A stretch of 64,000 bases of DNA from Roseiarcus sp050010035 (lineage in GTDB: Bacteria > Pseudomonadota > Alphaproteobacteria > Rhizobiales > Beijerinckiaceae), in assembly GCA_050010035.1 (NCBI GenBank), contig JBEKLU010000016.1:7982-71981 (forward strand), read 5' to 3'. How positions within the stretch are numbered: the first letter of the stretch is position 1; every line of letters begins with the position of its first letter. The notes under the pieces were generated by a model. The model was not told where the DNA came from. It did not search any database and was given only the letters and a program-made list of their open reading frames with translations. This document shows, piece by piece, positions 49,979 through 59,900 of this stretch. The translations under genes were made by a program, and so were the position numbers.

Positions 49979-50874
49979 AGGGAACGCCCGAAGCCTTCGG
50001 CGGGATCGCCTTGCCGATGAAGCCGGCGAGCAGCACCACCGTCAGGATATAGGGGAGCGCCTCGATCGCCTGCACCGGAACCGAACAAGAGGCAGGTCGC
50101 CAGCGCAGGCCACGGCCGCCATTTGGCGAACACCAGCGCCGCGAGCGCGATGAAGCCCTTGCCGGCGCTCATGTGCGGCTGAAAATAGGCGGCCTGGGCG
50201 ATCGAGAGATAGACGCCGGAGAGGCCGACCAATACGCCGCAGATGACGACGGCGCTGTAGCGCAGCTTGCGCACCGAGATGCCGGCGGTGTCGACCGCGG
50301 CGGGGTTTTCGCCGACGGCGCGCAGGCGCAGGCCGAAGCGCGTGCGGTAGAGCGCCCAGTAGGTCAAGGGCACGAGCGCGAAGGCGAAATAGGTGACGAT
50401 GTCGTGACCGGAAATCAGGTGGCGATAGATCGGCCCGAGGATCGGCACGGCGCCGAAGCTCTCGGCGAAGGGAAGATCGATGGTGTTGAACAACGCCGTC
50501 GCCGGAATTTGCGGCGTCCGCCCGCCTTGCGACCAGATCGCGTTGCCGATCAGCGCTGTCAAGCCGTCGGCGACCATGTTGATCGCGGTTCCCGAAACGA
50601 TCTGGTTGGCGCGCTGGTCGATCGAGGCATAGCCGTGGATGAGCGACACGAAGACGGTGGCGGCGGCCCCTCCGGCCAATCCGGCCCAGGCGCTGCCGGT
50701 GAAGACGGCGACGGCCGCGGCGGCGAAGGCGCCGACGAGCATCTTGCCTTCCAGGCCGATGTCGACGACGCCCGAGCGCTCCGACCACAGGCCGGCCAGG
50801 CACGCCAGGATCAGCGGCACGCCGAGGCGGATGCCGGAGCCGAAGATGACGATGAAGGCGTCGAAGGTCTCCAT
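49962..50874 (-). pseudogene. BMP-type ABC permease 2 (system 2), single-base frameshift near its 3' end
   Basis: About 260 residues are intact: GVPLILACLAGLWSERSGVV, DIGLEGKMLVGAFAAAAVAV, ANQIVSGTAINMVADGLTAL, FGLRLRAVGENPAAVDTAGI and MSAGKGFIALAALVFAKWRP. After CLLFGS the frame shifts: the uninterrupted reading would lead into unrelated arginine-rich sequence over cdd. With one base removed near 50074-50082 the expected end appears, VQAIEALPYILTVVLLAGFI then GKAIPPKASGVPYVKEV and a stop at 49962. The corrected length is about 303 residues. It pairs with the next permease. Either a base-calling error next to a GG/CC run or a real defect that would disable the transporter. Confidence 0.85.
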
Positions 50875-50887
50875 GGCTTCGGCGCCC

Positions 50888-51997
50888 TCAGATCGGCGGG
50901 TTGGAGGCGCGCCACGCCAGCAGCGCCGCCACCGGCCGACGGAACATGTGTTCGAGCGCGCCCGCGAACAGCACGACGAGGCCCTGGATGACGACGATCA
51001 TGTCGCGGCTGATCTTCGGCTTGTCGAAGGCGAGCTCGGCGCCGCCCTGATAGAGCATGCCGAACAGAATCGCCGCGAGCACGATGCCGACGGGATGCGC
51101 GCGCCCCATCAGCGCCACCGCGATGCCGACGAAGCCGAAGCCGGCGGTGTATTCGAGGATGAGGCGGTGCTCCTCGCCGAGGATGACGTTGACCGCCATG
51201 CCGCCGGCGAGCGCGCCCGACAGCAGCGTCGTCACAATGGTGATGCGCGCCGGCGAAACGCCGCCGTAGACCGCGGCGGTCGGATTGGCGCCGACGGTGC
51301 GGATCTCGTAGCCGAGCCGCGTGCGCCAGATCAGCACCCAGACGCCGAACGCGGCGGCGAGCGCGATGAGGAAGGACAGATTGAACGGCGTGACCGGCCA
51401 TTTCACGCCGACAAGGGCGAGGAGCTCGTGGAACTGCGGCAAGATGCCGCCGGGCGGAAACTGCGCGGTTTCCGTGTTCATCTGGCCGGGAACGCGCAGC
51501 ACGTCGACCAGGAGATAGCCCATCAGCGCCGAGGCGATGTAGTTGAACATGATCGTCGTGATGACGATGTGGCTGTCGCGCTTGGCTTGCAGATAGCCGG
51601 GGATCGCCGCGAAGGCGGCGCCGAACAGCGCCGCCGCGAGGATGGCGACGAAGACCAGCGTGTAGCCGGGCAGGAAGCCCAGGTAGAGGCAGGCGAGCGC
51701 CGCCCCTAACCCGGCGATGTAGGCCTGGCCCTCGACGCCGATATTGAACAGGCAGGCGTGAAAGCAGATCGCCACCGCCAGGCCGGTGAAGATGAAACTG
51801 GTGGCGTAGTAGAGCGTGAAGCCGAGGCCTTCGAGATCGCCCAGCGCGCCCACCAGCAACAGCCGCACCGCCTCGAAGGGGTTCTCGCCGATGGCGATGA
51901 CGACGAGCCCGGAAATGCAGAACGCCGCGGCGACGTTGACGAGCGGGATCAGCGCGACGTCGGCCCAAGCCGGCAGCGGCTTATGGGGCGCGCTCAT
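50888..51997 (-). CDS. BMP-type ABC transporter permease 1 (system 2)
   Basis: This 369-residue membrane subunit of the nucleoside-type ABC transporter family has FHACLFNIGVEGQAYIAGLG, HIVITTIMFNYIASALMGYL, RLGYEIRTVGANPTAAVYGG and LEYTAGFGFVGIAVALMGRA. These are the same motifs as permease 1 of system 1 but the sequence is clearly diverged. The stop is 13 bases from the next permease start, and its ATG overlaps the end of the ATPase gene by 4 bases. Confidence 0.94.
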   Translation of the reverse strand: MSAPHKPLPAWADVALIPLVNVAAAFCISGLVVIAIGENPFEAVRLLLVGALGDLEGLGFTLYYATSFIFTGLAVAICFHACLFNIGVEGQAYIAGLGAALACLYLGFLPGYTLVFVAILAAALFGAAFAAIPGYLQAKRDSHIVITTIMFNYIASALMGYLLVDVLRVPGQMNTETAQFPPGGILPQFHELLALVGVKWPVTPFNLSFLIALAAAFGVWVLIWRTRLGYEIRTVGANPTAAVYGGVSPARITIVTTLLSGALAGGMAVNVILGEEHRLILEYTAGFGFVGIAVALMGRAHPVGIVLAAILFGMLYQGGAELAFDKPKISRDMIVVIQGLVVLFAGALEHMFRRPVAALLAWRASNPPI

Positions 51998-53538
51998 GCG
52001 GCGCGCTCGGCTACGCCGGCCATCAAGAGGCCGAGGTCTTGGGGGTTGGTCTCTTCGGGCCGTCGCTCGCCGGTGATCCGGCCGCCGCAGATGACCAGGA
52101 TACGGTCGGAGAGCGCGAAGATTTCGTCGAGTTCGACGGACACCAGCAGCACCGCCTTTCCCGCGTCGCGCAGGGCGACGATGCGTTTGTGGATGAATTC
52201 GATCGCGCCGATGTCGACGCCGCGCGTCGGCTGTCCCACCAGCATTATCTTGGGGTTGCGCTCGATTTCGCGCGCCAGGACGATCTTCTGCTGATTGCCG
52301 CCGGAAAAACTGGCGGTCTTGAGCAGCGGCGCGCGCGGGCGAATGTCGAAGGCCTCCATTTTCGCCGCCTCGTCGGCGATGATCGCCTTGCGGTCGAACA
52401 GGACGCCGCGACCGTAGACGGGGTCGTCCTGGAAGCCGAGCATCGCGCTTTCGCAGGCCTCGAACGGCATCACCAGGCCGACGCGGTGACGATCCTCCGG
52501 GACATGGCCGACGCCGAGCGCGCGCACGCCTTTGGGATTGCGCTTAGCCGGCGGCGGCGGCGCGCCGTCGATGAGGATTTCGCCCGCGCTGAGGGGACGA
52601 ATCCCGGCGAGCGCCTCCAGCAGCTCCGATTGCCCGTTGCCGGCGACGCCGGCGATTCCGACGATCTCGCCCTCGCGCAACGTGAACGAGACGTCGTCGA
52701 CGCGCACGACGCCGCGGTCGTCGCGCACGCTGACATGGCGCGCCTCGAGCGCGATTTTGCCGGGATGGGCGGGGCCCTTGTCGATCTTGAGAATGACCTT
52801 GCGGCCGACCATCGCGTCCGCCAGCTCCGGCGGCGAGGTCTTGGCGGTCTCGAAGGCAGCGACCATTTCGCCGCGCCGCATCACCGAGACGCGGTCGGTC
52901 AGGCTCATGATCTCGCGCAGCTTGTGGGTGATGAAGACGATCGTCTTGTTCTGCGACTTGAGCGCGCGCAGCAACGCGAACAACTGATCCGCGTCGGCCG
53001 GCGTCAGCACCGCGGTCGGTTCGTCGAGGACGAGGATTTCCGCGCCGCGCACCAGCGCCTTGAGAATCTCGACGCGCTGCTGCAGGCCGACCGACAATTC
53101 GCCGACGATCGCCTCCGGGTCGACCTCCAGCGCGTATTCCTTGGCCAGATGCGCGAGCTTGACGCGAATCGCCGCCGCGCCGGGCGCGAGCAGCGGCCCG
53201 CCCTCGGCGCCGAGCATGACGTTCTCCAGCACGCTGAGCGGCGGCACCAGCATGAAATGCTGATGCACCATGCCGATTCCGTGACTGATCGCCTCGCGCG
53301 GCGAGCGGATGCGCACGGGCTCGCCGTTGACGCGAATTTCGCCGGCGTCGGCCTCGTAGAAGCCGTAGAGGATCGACATCAGCGTCGATTTGCCCGCGCC
53401 GTTTTCGCCGACGATGCCGTGAATGACGCCGCGCTCGACGCGCAGGTTGACGTTCTTGTTGGCGTGCACCGGGCCGAAACTCTTGTCGACGCCGATGAGT
53501 TCGATCGCGGGCGCGGATTGGCCGGCTTCCCCTGTCAC
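51994..53538 (-). CDS. BMP-type ABC transporter, double ATPase subunit (system 2)
   Basis: This tandem ATPase of 514 residues has a first domain with GIVGENGAGKSTLMSILYGF, signature LSVGLQQRVEILKALVRG and LVLDEPTAVLTPADADQLFA. The second has GVAGNGQSELLEALAG, FSGGNQQKIVLAREIERNPK and the degenerate Walker B LVGQPTRGVDIGAIEF. This is the pattern of nucleoside importers such as NupA and PnrC. It belongs to the operon with the permeases, cdd, purine nucleoside phosphorylase and deoA, making nucleosides the probable cargo. The palindrome A2 lies between it and the binding-protein gene upstream. Confidence 0.94.
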   Translation of the reverse strand: MTGEAGQSAPAIELIGVDKSFGPVHANKNVNLRVERGVIHGIVGENGAGKSTLMSILYGFYEADAGEIRVNGEPVRIRSPREAISHGIGMVHQHFMLVPPLSVLENVMLGAEGGPLLAPGAAAIRVKLAHLAKEYALEVDPEAIVGELSVGLQQRVEILKALVRGAEILVLDEPTAVLTPADADQLFALLRALKSQNKTIVFITHKLREIMSLTDRVSVMRRGEMVAAFETAKTSPPELADAMVGRKVILKIDKGPAHPGKIALEARHVSVRDDRGVVRVDDVSFTLREGEIVGIAGVAGNGQSELLEALAGIRPLSAGEILIDGAPPPPAKRNPKGVRALGVGHVPEDRHRVGLVMPFEACESAMLGFQDDPVYGRGVLFDRKAIIADEAAKMEAFDIRPRAPLLKTASFSGGNQQKIVLAREIERNPKIMLVGQPTRGVDIGAIEFIHKRIVALRDAGKAVLLVSVELDEIFALSDRILVICGGRITGERRPEETNPQDLGLLMAGVAERAA

Positions 53539-53609
53539 ACGCGCGCCCCCAGGCTACCAGTGCACGATCATCGGCAAGAGACATGCCAATTGGCGATGGC
53601 GCGGAAACT

Positions 53610-53737
53610 CCCCCGGCCCCTCACCCGGCCTCTCCCCGCAAGCGGGGAGAGGAGAAGAGCGGCGGCGTCGCGCGCCCCTCTCCCCGTTTACGGGGAGAGG
53701 TCGGGTGAGGGGCGGGGGGATTGGCCGCAGGCTTCAC
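53610..53737. repeat. Extragenic palindrome, family A copy 2
   Basis: The left half has CCCCTCACCCGGCCTCTCCC with hairpin CTCCCCGCAAGCGGGGAG. The right half has CTCTCCCCGTTTACGGGGAG followed by AGGTCGGGTGAGGGGCGGG and GGGATTGGCCGCAGGCTTC. The right half is nearly identical to that of copy 1 at 18.7 kb. It separates the system 2 ATPase gene from its binding-protein gene, the same position as in system 1. Confidence 0.88.
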
Positions 53738-53784
53738 CCAATGCGCAGCCTTCCCCCCAATAGGCGAAAGACTTCGCCCTCAGA

Positions 53785-54795
53785 TCACATCGGGCACTTG
53801 TTGTCGGACATGTAGTCGTGGACCTGAATCTTGCCCGAGATGATGTCGGCCTTGGCGGCGTCGGCCGCGGCCTTGGCGTCCGGGGTCAGCACGCTCTTGT
53901 TCCATTCGTCGAGCGCATAGTCGACGCCGCCTTCCTTGAGGCCCAGCGCCTGGATGCCCGCCTTCCACGTGCCGTTCTTGGCGTCCATGAAGGACTTGTA
54001 GGTGGCGACGTCGACGTGCTTGAGCATCGAGGTCAGCACCTTGCCCGGGAACAGGTAGTCCTGGTCGGAGTCGACGCCGATGCCGAGCTTGCCGGCGTCG
54101 GCGGCGGCCTTCAGCACGCCCTGGCCGGTCGCGCCGGCGGCGGCGTAGACGATGTCGGCGCCGCGGTCGATCTGCGACTTGGCGAGTTCGCCGCCCTTGA
54201 CGGGATCGTTCCAGGCGGCCGGCGTCGTGCCGGTCATGTTGGCGAACACCTCGTCCTTGCCGCCGGAGGCGTACTTGACGCCTTGCTCATAGCCGCACTC
54301 GAATTTCGAGATCAGCGGAATGTCCATGCCGCCGACGAAGCCGACCTTGCCGCTCGTCGAGGTCTTGGCGGCGATGACGCCGACGACGAACGAGCCTTCG
54401 TGCTCCTTGAACACGATCGACTGCACGTTCGGCTTGTCGACGACCATGTCGATGATGCCGAACTTGGTGTTGGGGAATTCGTCGGCGATCTTGCCGAGCG
54501 CGGTCGCCCAGGCGAAGCCGACCGTCATGATCGGCGAGAAGCCGTCCTTGGCGAACTTGCGCAGCACCTGCTCGCGCTGCGCGTCGTTCTGGATTTCGAG
54601 GTCGCGGAAATCGACGCCGGAGTCCTTCTTGAACTTCGTCGCGCCGTTGAACACGCCCTCGTTGAAGGATTTGTCGAACTTGCCGCCGAGGTCGTAGATG
54701 ACGGCGGGCTTGATGTCGGCGGCGAAGGCCGCGCTCGAAGCGAGCAACGCCGCGGCGAGGCCCGAAAACAATCCATACAGCTTACGACCTGCCAT
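53785..54795 (-). CDS. BMP-family substrate-binding protein (system 2)
   Basis: This is the periplasmic nucleoside-type binding protein, 336 residues, with a Sec signal (GLFSGLAAALLASSAAFAAD). Family blocks are PAVIYDLGGKFDKSFNEGVF, FSPIMTVGFAWATALGKIAD, KEHEGSFVVGVIAAKTSTSG and KVGFVGGMDIPLISKFECGY. GADIVYAAAGATGQGVLKAA and GVDSDQDYLFPGKVLTSMLK complete the fold. The ATG at 54795 has GGGGAG about 7 bases upstream. It is the first gene of the nucleoside-salvage locus; a palindromic operator lies upstream. It is distinct from the system 1 binding protein, sharing only the family pattern. Confidence 0.95.
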   Translation of the reverse strand: MAGRKLYGLFSGLAAALLASSAAFAADIKPAVIYDLGGKFDKSFNEGVFNGATKFKKDSGVDFRDLEIQNDAQREQVLRKFAKDGFSPIMTVGFAWATALGKIADEFPNTKFGIIDMVVDKPNVQSIVFKEHEGSFVVGVIAAKTSTSGKVGFVGGMDIPLISKFECGYEQGVKYASGGKDEVFANMTGTTPAAWNDPVKGGELAKSQIDRGADIVYAAAGATGQGVLKAAADAGKLGIGVDSDQDYLFPGKVLTSMLKHVDVATYKSFMDAKNGTWKAGIQALGLKEGGVDYALDEWNKSVLTPDAKAAADAAKADIISGKIQVHDYMSDNKCPM

Positions 54796-54859
54796 ACAAA
54801 TCTCCCCACATTCGTTTCGCTCGTCACGCCAAAGGCGGAAACCGGCTCGGGCAAGATTT

Positions 54860-54877
54860 CTTGACCGATTGGTCAAG
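54860..54877. promoter_or_regulatory. Palindrome upstream of the nucleoside-salvage locus, candidate operator
   Basis: CTTGACC and GGTCAAG form perfect 7-base arms around GATT, 65 bases upstream of the binding-protein start. The symmetric TTGACC-N4-GGTCAA form is typical of TetR- or GntR-type sites, and TTGACC could at the same time serve as a -35 element. No matching regulator gene is adjacent. Confidence 0.5.
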
Positions 54878-55023
54878 CATACTGCCTGCCGCCGCGACAG
54901 AGTCAAGCATCGTTCGCGCGGGAGGAAGCCTAAGCGCCGCCGCGTCCGGGCGCAATCGTCTTGCGGGCCGGATGCGTGGCCGCGGCTCGATTCCAGATCG
55001 ACGAAACGCGATCGGCCGGCGGC

Positions 55024-55968
<945 letters not shown>

Positions 55969-56379
55969 ACGGCGGCTCCAGACGTGCGACCGCCGGCGCC
56001 GTCGGATTTGGAGGCGCAAGCGCGGCGACCGGGCCGGGTCATAGCAGCCGCGCCGGGCCGGAACAATACGACGCTCCGGTGACGGCGGGGTCGGCGCGCC
56101 TCGCTATCCACAGAATGCGCTCGGGAGGACGAAGCGGGCGAAAAAAATCTACGCTTGGCGCTTTCGCCGGCGGCGGCAGGAATCGAGCCGAAGCGGCCCT
56201 TCGGCTTGGCGCTGCACCTGGGCGCCCACGGCCCAAGAGCGCCCACAACCCGTTGCAGACCTCGAGATTTCGAGATTTAATCCCCCAAGCTCGGGGCGGG
56301 CTATTTTCGTTCAGGCAGTATTCTGAAGCCAAACTGCGACGCCGTCCTAGCGCGCGAGTGCTCAAACACGGTGCATTGA
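55969..56379. other. 411-base region between prs and the TIR-domain gene
   Basis: No gene or RNA is supported. It contains the prs promoter region (an A-run near 56145) and a direct repeat CGAGATTTCGAGATTT near 56262. The base composition falls towards the right, marking the left boundary of the accessory island. Confidence 0.5.
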
Positions 56380-56931
56380 ATGCGGCGCTGGTTCCTAAGT
56401 CGTAATTCGCAAGATCCCGCGCGAGAGGGCAAGGACGCCTACACGCAGATTTTCATTGCGGAGAGGAGCCTGCGCGCCGGCGGGCATTGGCTGCCGGAGC
56501 TCGCCAAGGAAATCGATGAGGCCACCGCCTTCGTTCTGCTCGTCGGGGAAAAGGGCGTGGGACCCTGGCGGAATATCGAATATTGCGAGGCGCTCGACAA
56601 ACGCGTGAAGGCGCCCGAATTCCCGGTCGTGCTGGTGCTCCTGGACGGTGAGCCGGCGCCGGGTCCACCCTTCCTTCGGCAACTGCATTGGATTGTGACG
56701 TCCGACCCGACCTCGGCGCAGACGCTGGCGCGCCTGACGGACGCGGCGGCCGGGGTAGGAACGCGGCCCGGTGAATTGTGGCGCCGCGCCGCACCCTGTC
56801 GCCACTTGGCGGCAACGACTGAAGCAAGAGCGCGGAAGGGTTGGCGTAAGCAATTAAATCCTACACACATTCAGTATTTTACGCCATGGCCGCCTACCTC
56901 GAAAACTCCCTTGCTGAATAAGATGGGTTAG
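56380..56931 (+). CDS. Truncated TIR-domain protein, remnant of a TIR-STAND protein
   Basis: The product has 183 residues. Residues 1-120 match a TIR domain: FLSRNSQD at the start, IFIAERSLRAGGHWLPELAK, TAFVLLVGEKGVGPW and NIEYCEALDKRVKAPEFPVV, then FLRQLHWIVTSDP. A glutamate (E67, in WRNIE) is in the usual place of the NADase catalytic residue. The first helix between FLSRNSQD and IFIAERS is shorter than usual. After GELWRRAAPCRHLAATTEAR (132-151), which resembles the linker leading to an nSTAND1 ATPase in related rhizobial proteins, the sequence turns into unrelated residues and stops at 56931. The next gene starts at the following base. It is probably a deletion product; whether it is still made is unknown. 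Confidence 0.7.
   Translation: MRRWFLSRNSQDPAREGKDAYTQIFIAERSLRAGGHWLPELAKEIDEATAFVLLVGEKGVGPWRNIEYCEALDKRVKAPEFPVVLVLLDGEPAPGPPFLRQLHWIVTSDPTSAQTLARLTDAAAGVGTRPGELWRRAAPCRHLAATTEARARKGWRKQLNPTHIQYFTPWPPTSKTPLLNKMG
56843..56885. repeat. Short inverted repeat at the end of the TIR remnant
   Basis: GGCGTAA and TTACGCC are 7-base complementary arms 29 bases apart in an AT-rich stretch, exactly where the TIR reading loses similarity to its relatives. It may be the scar of a deletion or a small mobile element. Confidence 0.35.
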
Positions 56932-59900
56932 ATGCCTGATCAGATCGTCCGACTCTTCGTCTCGTCTCCTGGCGACGTGCCAAATGAACGACACCGCATC
57001 GACGCCGTGGTCGAGCGTTTAAACGGCGAGTCTAAGTCACGCGCAAAAATAAAGGCGATCCGTTGGGAGACGTCATACTATTCCGCCCACGAGACCTTCC
57101 AGGATCAAATTCCCGAGGCGAAGGATTGCGACCTCGTGGTTGGCATCTTCCGAGGTAGGCTGGGAACCGAACTCCCTAAAGACTTTCGAAAACTGCCGTC
57201 CGGAGAGCCCTATCCGAGCGGGACGGCGTACGAGATATTGAGCGCGATCGAAGCGCGGACCAACGGCAAGACTCTGCCGGACATCTATGTCTTTCGCGAG
57301 CCGAGCCCGCCTATGATCGCGGTTGGCGATCCGCAGGAACAGGAAATCAAAGATCAGTGGAAGCGGCTGAACGAGTTCTTTGAAACGTGGTTCCGCAATG
57401 CGAGCGGCCAGTTCTTGGCCGCCTTCCAGGAGTTTTCGTCGACCGACGATTTTGCGGTCAAGATCGAGGACTGCTTGCGCCAATGGATGGCGCGGCACGG
57501 CTTCGTCGCCGAAGAATCGGGCTGGGACTGGAAATTGAAAGGCTCTCCGTTTCCCGGCCTAGCCGCGTTCGACGCGGGGCGGGCGGACGTCTTTTTCGGA
57601 CGCGACCTCGAAGCCGCGCACGCGATCGACCGGCTGAAGGCGGCGAACGCGAGGGGCGCGCCTTTTCTGCTGCTCATCGGGGCGAGCGGATCGGGAAAGT
57701 CCTCGCTCCTGCGCGCGGCGATATTGCCACGACTGGTTCTGCCCGGCGCCGTCCCGGAAATTGATTCGTGGCGCACGGGATGCGTCATCCCTGGTCAAAA
57801 CCCTTTGCTGTCCCTTGCCGAGGCGCTGTTTGCGGATGGCGCGCTCGGGCCGGAGCTGCGGGAGGGCGAATTCCCGACTAAGGAGACGCTCGCCGAGCTG
57901 CTCTGCGCCGACGTGCAGGCGGGTTTGACTCCGATCGGCGTCGCCTTGGGGCGAGCGGCCAAGGCGCGCGCCGCCGCTTACAATTTCAGCGACCTGCGGC
58001 CGTGCCGGCTCGCCCTCGGCGTCGATCAAGCGGAGCGTCTGTTTCTGGAGGCCGAGCCCAAGTTGGCGGCCGCCTTCGCCAAGGTGATCGAAGCGCTCGT
58101 CGTGCACGAACTTGCGTTTGTCCTCATGACGATGCGTAGCGACGCCTACGCGCCGTTCCAACTCGTGCCGGAGTTCCGCAATCTGAGTGCGAAGGGCGCC
58201 AGCCTCGATGTCGTGCCGCCCGATTCCACTGAACTTGAGGAAACAATCGTCAAGCCGGTCGCCGCCTGCAAGCCTCCGCTCGTCTTCGAGACGAAAGATG
58301 GCCTCTCGCTTGCCGCGGTCTTGGTGGCGGAGGTTGAGGGCGGCAACCGATTGCCGCTGCTCCAGATGGCGCTGTCGCGGCTGTTCGACGCCCAGGTTAA
58401 ACGCGGCGACGGCGTCCTGCGATTTGCCGATTATCCCGGTCTCGACGTGGCGGTGACCCAAGCCGCTGAAGAAGTGCTCTCGACCCTCGACCAAGCGGCG
58501 CAATCCGAAGTGCCGGGGATGATCGCCGCTATGATTAGCGACGTCGTATCCGACCCGGTGACGCGAAAACTGGCGCCCGTCGTGACCGCGCTGCAACGCG
58601 ATCGGTTCGAGAAGAATCGGCCCGCGCGAACCAGTCTCGTCGACGCCTTTGTCATCGGGCGCCTTCTCTCGATCGAGGGCGAAGAAGACGACGTGCGCGT
58701 TCGCCCGACGCACGACGCACTGCTGCGAATCTGGCCGGAGGCGGTGAAGATCGTGCACGGCATCGCCCCTCTGATTCGCGTTCGACACATGCTCGAGCCG
58801 ATTGTGCGCGAATGGGCGGCGGCTGGCGACGACAAGTCCGAGTACACGAGCCTGTCGCCCGCATTGACGAGCGGCGCGCAACGCCTCCTGGCGACGTTTG
58901 GCGATGATTTGTCGCCCCAGATGCGAGATTTCATCAGTGCGGCGCTCAAAGTCGACGAAGCTCGCCGAGCGGAGACGGTCGAGGAAGGCGCCATCAAAGA
59001 ACGCGTCAAAACCGCCGAATTGCTCGCGAAGGCCGACCAACGGCTGGTTCGGTTCGCAGCATTCGGACTTGTCATTGCGGCGGCTTTGGCCGGGCTCATT
59101 TATTGGGATGAGTTGAGAATTCGGAGCGAGTTGCAAGTCGTCACGAAATACACCAACGACCTCCTCTCGGGGAGCGCTCAGAGCTTCCGCAAATCGGCCG
59201 GCGTTCCCGTCGGGCTGATCAAGGATGTCCTCGATCCGATCCGAAATCTTCAGGACAAACTTCTCAGCCTCGGCATCGATTCCGAGGATCTTCAGAATGG
59301 TCGGGCTGCAGCTCTGGAAGAAACGGCCACGACCTGGTCCAAAGTCGGCAATTCGGATAGCGCGCTCCAAGATGCGCAGAGCTCCCGCGACATATTGGAG
59401 CGCCTGCGCAAGTCAGACCCGAAACACACGGATTGGGCGGAGAGGATGCTTGCCGACAACGTGAAGATCGGGGACGTGCAGAAGATCCATGGCAATTTGG
59501 ACTTGGCGCTGGACACCTTTCGGAAGAGCTTGTCCGATGTCGAAGCGTCGTCAAAACAGGCGCCGGAAAGCCATCAATGGCTGCATTGGCTATCGTTACA
59601 CGAAAACAAGATTGGCGACGCGCTCTTCGCGCAAGGGAAATTTGACAGCGCGCGAGAGGCTTACGAGCAAGGATTGGCGTACGCCTTATTGGAGGCCGGC
59701 GAGCCGACTGCGCAGCGCGACACGGCGCAGAGCCATGCCAATTGCAGCGACGCTCTGCCGGAAATGCGCGAACTCGGCGATCCAACCGCCCGGCGCGACA
59801 TTGCTCACAGCTACGAGAGGTGCGGGAGCAGTTTGCTGCATGAGGGCAAATTCGAAGGCGCTCTCGCCAAGTATGCGCAGAGCCGCGATATTCGGCAGTC

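Noticed and set aside
18640..53737. Possible CRISPR arrays made by the repeated GC-rich elements
   Set aside because: The repeats are inverted pairs, dispersed, with no regular spacing and no cas genes.
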